Of a DNA stretch of 64,000 nt, positions 55,865 to 64,000 are shown piece after piece (position 1 is the stretch's first letter; each line of letters starts with the position of its first letter). The notes under the pieces are model-generated. The model did not search any database and was not told the DNA's origin. It was given only the letters and a program-made list of their open reading frames with translations. Both the position numbers and the translations under genes were made by a program. This stretch comes from Phoronis australis (Eukaryota; Phoronida; Phoronidae), in contig NMRA01000111.1 of the NCBI GenBank assembly GCA_002633005.1, positions 214,866 through 278,865 of the forward strand, written 5' to 3'.

Positions 55865-56799
55865 TGTACTCGTCACTAATTCTTTGACTTACGAATTATT
55901 AATGAATGCTATTAACTCCTGACTTAAGAAACGTAAAGCACGAGAAACTACAGAACGGTAAGAAGAAAGGCTGAGCTCTAAAAGCAGTAAATAAATAATG
56001 GCGATCGATTAATTTCCAGTCCTCCTACTTGTTTGTTCACATTGCTTGGCGACAGCAAGGTCAAGGTCGATACTGAAGTTGTTGCGACATCTAGTGATAG
56101 ACTAAAAAAATATTTAGGCTAGAGCCTATATGACTGTCAAGCTGCGGAATAATTATATCGTTTTCACGAGAACTCGAATAAAACTAAGGAACAACTTTTC
56201 AAAACGTATGGGTTTGCAGGTTGATTTATACATGTCCTACCTACAATTCGGTGAATTACTTGGATGCTTCATTCATTTAAGTCGGACATATCTTTTGCAG
56301 GGGGGGCGGGGGCCGGGGCGGGGCGGGCCGGGGGCAACTCTTACTTCCAAATTGGCTCTAAGCCCGCAAGATTTTTATCATTTGACTTTTTATCATGACA
56401 TGGGCCGGCGTGGGCCCCTAAATTCATGGAGCCCTCGAGCAAGTGCCCTAGTGCGCCCTGTCTTACAGGTGGCTCTATGTAAGCTGAGCTTATACACTCA
56501 CTGAGCACAAGGCTGACCAATTAAGGCGCCTCCAATGACTCCCTGCGTACGTAGTGGCGTTTGCATAGACCTACTGATCCCGCAGGTCAAGGGCGCTCGC
56601 GTTTTTCTATGGTATGGGTATGAAATATGCAGGTACCAATATGTCATGTTTTTTCACTTCTGATGATACAGGACTTCCGGCACACACCTAGTGGACAGCC
56701 TTACATATATCGAACGATTAACCCAATAACATGGAATATTGCTACACTGCCTAAAAGTTGATAACAAACTGTAAGGCAGATATTAATTAAAGTTTGTAG
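55865..56799. other. MORN3 upstream region and gene-free sequence with a G-rich tract
   Basis: The first few hundred bases should hold the MORN3 promoter. No gene is seen beyond. At 56300-56334 the plus strand is almost pure G and C, with six G runs of three or more, a classical potential G-quadruplex. Confidence 0.5.
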
Positions 56800-59179
56800 C
56801 AGTGGCGCATCTACGGGGGGGGGGTTCAGGGGGTTTAAACTCCCATTGCCCACCTTGGGCCAGGACCCAAAAATAAAAAAAACGTCTCCAGCAAAACAAA
56901 AACGGCACTGGTAGCGTGTGTAACCCTCAAGTAAACCAACTTGGAAAAAATTGAGGGGGGGTTCACTCTGAAAATTTTTTGCATTGTAAATTGCTGAGTC
57001 TTCGTGGCTCATCGGCAAAACGCGCGGAGATTAATTGTGCGCGCGCTTCCGTCGACACTTCTGAAGTAGCCAAGCATTTTAGATGGATTCACCGCTGAAA
57101 GAGCAGTTCTATAGCTGATTTCTTTAGGTAACTAGCTTCTTTACTCTAAGATATGTTTTGATTTGTTAGGGGAAATAGTGTGGTGCCGCAACCCTGATAT
57201 TCAGGCGAAATGACGTGCAACATTTTTACCTCATCTGTCATGCCGTGTCATTCTATTACACTCCACACGTTTGTAACTGATACATAGTAAAGTTGTCTTG
57301 AGCAATATCATACAGTATACATGCACATGTAATATTATTGAAAAAAATTCTTTTTCCGAAGAATTGCTATTGTGGCGGGCGCCGTGGTCTGGTCGCGAGT
57401 CCGTTTGAAGATACACTCTAACAAGTTATGTCTATACAAGGAATGACCAAGGGGGCACTCACATTGACAAAGTGACCGCATTCGCGAACAATGTACAGTA
57501 CCAGAAATTGCGGGGAGGCTGTTCTTTCACAACAAAGTCTTGCGGGACTCGTCACTTGTGCGACGTTCAATAGGCCTCCTAAGGAGCCCTAGTTCCGACC
57601 TCAACACCTACCGTCTTTCTACCTGCAATAAGCACACTGCCGTCTTCTATACTGGGAATTTCCACAGAAAGGCCCACCCGATGAAACGCTCATACCCATG
57701 GGCATTTATTTGATATTAGTACTTCGGGTTTCAAGCGTTCAAACATTGTGACGTTTATTTAGAAAATTGCAAGAGATGCAAAATAAGTCCTGGGATACAT
57801 CGTCAAGGTTTGAAGTAGTCCGGCATGATGAACGGATCAAATTTAAATGCGCATATAAGTCTTTTGAATGGACTTGGCAACCTCAAGGGTCTTAGTGCCA
57901 ACTGAGCTGCGAAACGACATGCTGACATTGTAGAGGCTTACAAGCTCATTGACACAGCAGTTGACGAAGTGCAAGCGTTGGGAACAAACATCGAAGATAT
58001 CTGGGTAGAATGGTTCCAAGACGAGCAAACCATTGGATCCGATATACAAATTCCTCGGCAGTCTAGACAATAGGATAGGACTAACGTATGAGTAACTACT
58101 GGGGATTAAATATTTTAGAGAGAAGTTTTGAATTCAAAAATTTTTTGCATAGTAAACTTTAGGTCTCGCGACGGACCAGGCCAGCTTGATTTGTATAGAT
58201 GTTGAGTTTCAGTGTACTTCTGATCCCTCGGCGAACTAGTATTGTGATTTTTTTTTACCAAAGTGTGCTTTGTAAAACTATTTATCTCAGCCAGCACTGT
58301 TTGGTCCCGCGACAGATCGACTATTTTTATAGGGATAATAACCACAGGTGCACTCTTGGTCTCGTGACGGACCAGGTCATTCTTTTTGTGTACTCTCAGT
58401 GTACATCTGATCCCTCTGCAAACTAGTCCAGTGTATTTTTTCACCACTGTGCACAGGATGTTTTAGTTTCGTGAAACTGTTTTCAGATGATTTGTTTCCT
58501 GATACATTTGACGTTTTTCGATTGTTGTCAACGTGATCCAGCTTAATAAAATGATACTTAAATATTTATAGTCGCTTTTAATAATAGACTATGAGTTCAG
58601 AGCACCATCGTTCGCCAGTTTTTCTCGTAACGAGACAGAACACATGTTTATTTCAGGACTAACAGTACAGGTCTTCGTTCTTAAACAACTTGAGGCTGCT
58701 GTTACGCGATCATCTGATATTCAAGTTTTTACGCCCCGTCGGTGCTCCTTATGCTCTTGAATATTTGGAAGTTGTCTAAACCCCTGTATACACACCACAC
58801 TTTTTCGTATACGACTTTTCGTATGCTAAAAAAGGTGTGTGTAAGCAGATGTTCCAACAAAAATTTTTGCTGGTGGCGTGACTCATACCCAGATGTGCAC
58901 AATATGGTTTCACGAAACTTATGAGCCAAGTTCATGTGACGAAATCGAGAAGGGTTTTTAATTATCTTAAGAAAAACTCCAGAGACATGTTAAGTGCCAG
59001 AAACTTACCAGGATGCATGGAAATTTCCCTATTTGGCTACAAAAACAAAAAATATCTTACACGGGAGGGGGAGGGGGAAACCCCCCTCCTGACCTCCCCC
59101 CGCTCGGCGCCACGCGCCTAGGATTAGACCTTGGTGGGAATCCTAAGCCCCCCTTGCTGAAAACGTAGATCCGCCACTG
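56800..59179 (+). mobile_element. Decayed hAT transposon, ~2.4 kb, probable parent of the short elements
   Basis: The left end CAGTGGCGCATCTACGGGG and the right end, inverse of CAGTGGCGGATCTACG, are the same inverted repeats as in the 234-bp element at 39376. The flanks TGTAG (56795-56799) and TATAG (59180-59184) differ in one base, a likely aged 5-bp target duplication. Inside, 57933-58073 encodes a piece ending IQIPRQSRQ, then after a stop codon DRTNV. This resembles the PR..xRQ..R.N motif of hAT transposases. A frame at 58921-59040 could be the C-terminal dimerisation region. Two diverged direct repeats with GTCTCG(C/T)GACGGACCAGG lie at about 58160 and 58357. No intact transposase remains. 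Confidence 0.6.
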
Positions 59180-59417
59180 TATAGGTATTTAATGGTTTGT
59201 AGAAATCTGGCGCTGTACCGCAGTCCGGGAAGCAAAAGTATTTTGATTGACATCTCTTCAATCACGCGTGCAAACATTCGCGTTTGTATTGTTTTTATAA
59301 GTAGCATGCTTTTAATTGGGCTTTGTTTTGAGAATGTTACTGAATTAAATGGATGTCGTCTTCCAAAATTGTATAACAAGACAAGCAGAGTGTGGTCAAT
59401 GGCATATGCGTCTCCGG

Positions 59418-59466
59418 CTGGTTCCCTGCGAGTGTAGATATCACCGAGCGGCACGCAGGGAACCAG
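59418..59466. repeat. 13-bp perfect inverted repeat
   Basis: CTGGTTCCCTGCG (59418-59430) and CGCAGGGAACCAG (59454-59466) enclose a 23-nt loop. A related GGGAACCAG sequence occurs in the middle of the Mutator-like element at about 3693. Confidence 0.85.
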
Positions 59467-59539
59467 TGAGGAGTATGCGTACATTAGTCTACCTCTAGGA
59501 GTTAAGATTAAAAATGAATGTATAACATCATGTAAAAGC

Positions 59540-59588
59540 AATCAATTATTTTAATAATTGATTTTGCCTAATTAAAATTAGGCAAAAT
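59540..59588. repeat. Two adjoining perfect hairpins
   Basis: Hairpin 1: AATCAATTATT-TT-AATAATTGATT (59540-59563). Hairpin 2: ATTTTGCCTAATT-AA-AATTAGGCAAAAT (59561-59588). The arms are perfect, the loops are 2 nt, and the two overlap by the shared ATT. Confidence 0.9.
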
Positions 59589-59630
59589 TACTCACGTTTG
59601 TGAATCCAGGGCTTACAACGAGATAGACAT

Positions 59631-59786
59631 CAGTGGCGGATTTAGAGGGGGTCAAGAGGGCCATGTCCCCCCTAAAATTCTCACAGATTCCATTTGGCAG
59701 TACGAGGGTGCGAATGTCTGACAGGCAAAATCTTGGCTAATACTCCGCCCTGCCCCCCTTAACTCAAAATCTTGGATCCACCCCTG
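59631..59786. mobile_element. Short hAT-like element (second family) with GACAT target duplication
   Basis: It begins CAGTGGCGGATTTAGAGGGGG and ends GGATCCACCCCTG, flanked by exact GACAT at 59626-59630 and 59787-59791. It is 156 bp with no coding capacity. It is inverted relative to the copy at 43226-43371 and a partial copy lies at about 62054-62138. Confidence 0.88.
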
Positions 59787-59928
59787 GACATTAAAAAATA
59801 AGGGATAATTTAGAGTGTTTTAAATTTATGTCCAGCTGTACTTGTAGAAATTCCAACATGATTTTATTAATGACAACTTCATTATTGCTAAGCCGTAAGT
59901 CCCAGGTGCGCCTGTGCAGAACTGCATT

Positions 59929-60759
59929 TATATGTGAAACTTAGGCGCATGCGCATGAACCACTTGGGTAAAAATTTCCGCGAAAAAGCATTATTTCGGA
60001 TGTAGGCTCACGGGCATAAAGGCGCGGCAATTATTGGGGACAAATAAAACAAGAATTATGTATATTTCAAATTGTATTGTGAATTTCAGGGTCACAGCTC
60101 TACAAATTAATATTTCACAGAAGGAACCAGATGGATTCCTTAATTACAAGAGATAACACACACATTTCCGATACCCAAAGTGTAATTGAGTATCGGATAC
60201 TAAGTGGCACAGGTTAGCATAGTACCAAATGGGTACATAATACCAAATGGGTATTGGCTGATTGCCTACCAACTGGGTCGAGCAAAACGGCAAATTCAAT
60301 AACAAGTACCAAGTGGGTACAAACTGCCAATAGTGGGCAAATATCATATAAAGTACCAACTGGGTACACCAAACAGCCAACTGGGCTATAGCAACCTGCA
60401 CAGCAGGGTTCCGGACAAGCTGAGTGAGCAGACCAGCCGGAGTAACAAAAAGAGATATTTTAAGGAACGTTGTGTTGTGGCTCAGTATGTGCCACATGGC
60501 CAGGGTTGTTCATGGGTGACAATCCTGTCCACCGCCACAACCTGCGGCAATTATAGTAAAATGTTCATGAAAAGCAAGTCTAGACAATTTTTTAAGGAGA
60601 AAATGGGTATTAATGCATGGGCCTATGCAAGGGTCATAAGCTGGGCTTATATGCGAAGCTTAGGCGCATGTGCCAATATCCCAACCACTTGCCGTAAAAA
60701 AGAGGCCGCGAAAAAGGCATGGTTATTTTAGATATAGGCCCATCGGTTTAAAGGCGCGG
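59929..60759. repeat. Direct repeats enclosing a hairpin array
   Basis: 59929-60028 and 60649-60759 are diverged direct copies: CTTAGGCGCATG(C/T)G, then AACCACTTG, then CCGCGAAAAAG, then GAT(G/A)TAGGC, then AAAGGCGCGG, in the same order. They lie about 725 bp apart and frame the palindrome array at 60222-60387. This could be a duplication or the ends of an unclassified element. Confidence 0.65.
60222..60387. repeat. Array of short palindromes with compensatory arm changes
   Basis: Units: GTACC-AAATG-GGTAC (60222-60236), ATACC-AAATG-GGTAT (60240-60254), CTACC-AACTG-GGTCG (60266-60280, imperfect), GTACC-AAGTG-GGTAC (60306-60320), TGCC-AATAGTG-GGCA (60325-60339), GTACC-AACTG-GGTAC (60353-60367) and AGCC-AACTG-GGCT (60375-60387). 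Six of seven keep perfect arms although the arm bases differ. The palindrome AGTATC-G-GATACT lies just upstream, at about 60189. Confidence 0.9.
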
Positions 60760-63700
60760 TACTACCTTGCTGTTTGTGAAGAATATAAAGAATTAAGTGC
60801 AAATAGGCCCATCATTTCCAATCCTAAAACGTTGCGGCCGGACAATTTCTATTTGGTTCATTGATAAAAGGAACGATAGTAATTTAAAGAGGAAAGTAGG
60901 CTAAAGCTCGTCAAAATATCTTTAAACAATTCCGGATGAAAGTACCATCTAGCAACGTCTAGTACGGAGTTATTCATTTTTTCATGGGGGGAAATTCCAC
61001 AAAATTCACGTTTTTTGAAAAATGCGAGAAGGAAAAGCTCTGTAGTCACCACAGAGTTTTTAATCTCCCTCCCACTTATGATAAATGCACGCATGCACTC
61101 ACAGTCTTTCTACAAACAGGTTACTGATAAGATGGATATTAACGGCAGCTTATCCTGTGTGATCGCACTCCGAATCTGAGGTCGACAGTACAGTAAGAGG
61201 CAAGCCAATGAAGCAAGCAATTTCCAAAAATAACTCCAAGTGCATTTTGGAATATATTTGAGGGTATTTCAAAGATCTTGAATTTTGTGATTGTTTTTCT
61301 GGAAATTTCCTCTCAGGGAATGTGAATTACTTTGCAATAGACGTTGCGAAATGGTACTTTGATCAGGAATTGTTTAAAAGATATTTTTGAGGATCTTTCG
61401 TGATCCATGCCGGCAACTATAGAAGCGGTTGCCTTCCTCTTTAGATTATATAGTATACTATACTTTTGGATATTTACAAGCTGTTATAGCCAGTAAGCTA
61501 TATTAAGGATGTATATAGCTCAGACTGCCCGGGACAATATTACGTTTACGTTCAAGCAAGAACTTTTATTGGAAAATAAAATTCATTCTACGTAGCAGTT
61601 TTCTATATTCATTGTTAAAACAAATATTGTCACAACAGATGTAAAATGACCTGTCTAGACAATTTCCTTTTTGGCACAGCATACTTTAGTCACTGGACTA
61701 CCCGCACAACAAGAACCTATCTCAATTTGAAAAATGAGAGGACAAAATGTTGAGATTTGATAGTACTGGGAAATTTCACAGCAAGATTCGAACACCTCAT
61801 TATTCATGGAACATTACCGAAAATGTGAATTTTGGACACTGGGGTGTCTAGAGTCATAAATATCCAGTATGTAGCAGGTTCCGTCTTTCGTTGAATAATA
61901 GAAGAGTGAAATCGTAGGTAAAAATCCTTCTCAATGGTCATACTTGATTTGTGACCACTGTGAGACATATAAGTGCTTGAACTCAAAACTGCGGCATGGA
62001 AAGTGTTTGTCGGTGACAGGGACGGAAGGAGAAAGGTAGAGTATTAGCCAGGATTTTGTTCGTCAGACATTCGCACCCCCGAATTGCCAGGGGGGAGGCA
62101 TGGATGGCCCCCTTGGCCACCCTCTAAATCCGCCACTGGGTGAAAGGAAGGTATAAGCAACCTAATAAATGTAATTCAATTGTTTTTTTGGGCAATGATT
62201 CGTATTTTCATGTCTTGCAAAGAAGCCGGCGGACACAAACATCATCCCTTTTTGAATAATACTTCTTGGTATATTATATAATAAAGAAGCCCGGAACATT
62301 TACTGGCGCTTCACAATCGTTGTATTGTTGTAGATACAGAGGACAAAGAGCACGATAAAAAACGACAAGTGCTGACCTATGGTTGACCCGACAAAGGGTA
62401 TTTCTCGGTAATACAGTGCATGCTATTTGTTTGCTCAGTGGAGCCCTACAAAACGCGTTCCCAGAATAAACCCGATTTCTGCACCCATGGTATACGTACC
62501 GGAAAAAAACAAGGAAATAATGAATTACGTGAAAACGGCATATTTTTGGGTCCGGCATGCCATTCATTTCTTACAGTGATGACGTTTTTAAGACCAACAT
62601 AAACATGCTGTATGTTGTGTCAGAAAAAGTCCGTTGTCATAAACGTCCAAATGATTCACTTGGTTATTTATGCTGGTTCTGAGGAACTCGGCACTTGACG
62701 AAATACGTATGCCGAGTTAGCTAGTACACTACGACCTTTCAGTAGGATGTCAATCACACATTTGACATAAACAATTACATTGTTCTTTTGGAGCAGATTT
62801 GGTTATAAAATATACGCGATAGCAAATAAAACGGGCAAAATTCGAACACTCGTGTAAGAAAGTAAACATCGAGTTGAAGCACCAAAATGTGCTCTTCTCA
62901 AAGATGCAATGCGTGTAGTGACCATGATAACTTTATAAATTTACAGATGCTAATTGAATAACATGTCCTTGATGTTTCGCTCACTGTGGCGATGGTTAAA
63001 TGTCACATTTGATTCGTGATTCATGGGGAGGGTCTGTCCATCGGTCGGCCAACAGACGATGAACTTTTATGAAGAACATATCAGGGGTACATTTAAGAAA
63101 TTCTTTTGGTATGTCGTACATTGATTGTTTACCATTCAAGGCTTTTTGAAAAATGTAGAGCCCAGGAACCCACCCTTATCGGCCGCTCTTCAGTGACTAA
63201 TTAGACCTAGCGGGGCACCAGAAAAGTCGCGCAATCCATAAAGTGAGAACCTCACGAAAACGCAAGGTCTCGTAAGAGTTCGCGATATATCGCCACTGAC
63301 CGCGTGATCACGGTAGCTTTATTCACGAGATTTTTACGCTTACGGAACCTCAGTGACCCAGATACCTGCTTAAGAGACCCGTGTATTCCTATGCCTCTGA
63401 TTTTGCAAAAACAATCAAGCATGTTACCAGAAATCTAAGACTGCGTTTTTATCTTCTGTGACTCATCTGACATTTTACTAACTGGAATGCAGTACGTCAC
63501 CGTAGTTCTCTGTAATTTTCCGGTTATGTGCTTTAGATAACACCTGCCTCGTCAAGAACACACTCATTACCCATTTATCATATGCCACAGTTAACAATTC
63601 ATCCCATTGTGTGCCAATATCCGAATGACCTATTTTTTAATTGTTTTTACCTGACCTTTCAACCACATTCAGCTACTACTCCCTCCCTTTAGCGGTTAAA

Positions 63701-64000
63701 GCGGAACAACAAACCTTTGTTTAGTAGTTTACTATTCCTGTCAAAATATTGAATTTCCACTGTTCATTTTCAAACGTTGTTCATTTCAGTGCAATACAAT
63801 GTCAACCACCTGATGAACAACGTCTTAGAAAATCACTGAGAAAGCGAAAAGGAATGGACGATGAAGAAAGAAACAAAACCCGATCATAAACATACACAAA
63901 AACGACAGACATCCCTGCAATGGTGGCTGACCACAGAAACGAAGAACGGCTATAAAGTTTTGTGTTTTAGTTCTCTAAAAAATACCCTGTCCATGGGCTG
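60760..64000. other. Gene-free right end with one partial short hAT-like element
   Basis: No exon-like frame or recognisable protein was found on either strand. 62054-62138 is a partial copy of the second short hAT-like family: its right end TCCGCCACTG is intact and its left end lacks about 14 bp. A 9-bp perfect inverted repeat, AACTCGGCA/TGCCGAGTT, lies at 62685-62718. Confidence 0.6.

Noticed and set aside
57843-58070. 75-codon minus-strand frame
   Set aside because: It is the shadow of the plus-strand hAT-like coding remnant at 57933-58073.
60222-60387. CRISPR-like look of the short repeats
   Set aside because: The units are 13-15 bp palindromes with irregular spacing, and the setting is an intron-bearing animal genome with no cas genes.
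60144-60497. 117-codon minus-strand frame with repeated TQLV and PIWYY
   Set aside because: The repeated peptides come from the palindrome array; there is no other evidence of coding.

Overview
The window looks like nuclear DNA of an intron-rich invertebrate animal, probably marine. It holds spliced genes with GT-AG introns whose products are metazoan-specific (an ORAI calcium channel, a KDM2 histone demethylase with JmjC, CXXC, PHD, F-box and LRR parts, and MORN3). It also carries a wide mix of animal transposons (Ty3/gypsy, LINE, Penelope-like, hAT, Harbinger-like and Mutator-like). I cannot name the phylum from sequence alone.

Layout: 1-1020 is the broken 3' end of a Ty3/gypsy element. 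1883-2140 (-) is the first coding exon of an unidentified membrane protein gene that runs off the left edge. About 640 bp away, on the other strand, starts BCKDK (2779-20989, +, 11 coding exons, 412 codons), the mitochondrial kinase that switches off branched-chain ketoacid dehydrogenase. Its introns are packed with mobile-element remains. BCKDK converges with KDM2 (26170-45398, -, 18 coding exons, about 1296 codons). KDM2 is head-to-head with ORAI (45740-48904, +, 2 coding exons), with only about 340 bp between start codons. ORAI converges with MORN3 (51319-55864, -, 5 coding exons, 237 codons). From 55.9 kb to the right edge I find no host gene, only transposons, inverted repeats and unusual hairpin arrays.

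All four genes were assembled exon by exon. Every splice phase fits its neighbour and the predicted lengths match the families, so the models are firm except for KDM2 exon 1 and a few weak KDM2 donors. The most interesting large-scale signal is gene order. KDM2-ORAI-MORN3 in this order and orientation is, as I recall it, the arrangement of KDM2B-ORAI1-MORN3 on human 12q24. BCKDK beyond KDM2 recalls human 16p11, where FBXL19 (a KDM2 relative), ORAI3 and BCKDK lie close together. The window would then show the unduplicated ancestral block.

The most unusual small-scale signals are: an array of short palindromes at 60222-60387 whose arms vary in a compensatory way; a Mutator-like foldback element with an exact 9-bp target duplication; a decayed 2.4-kb hAT element together with short non-autonomous relatives bearing 5-bp target duplications; and a Harbinger-like element that splits a LINE reading frame exactly at a TTA site.
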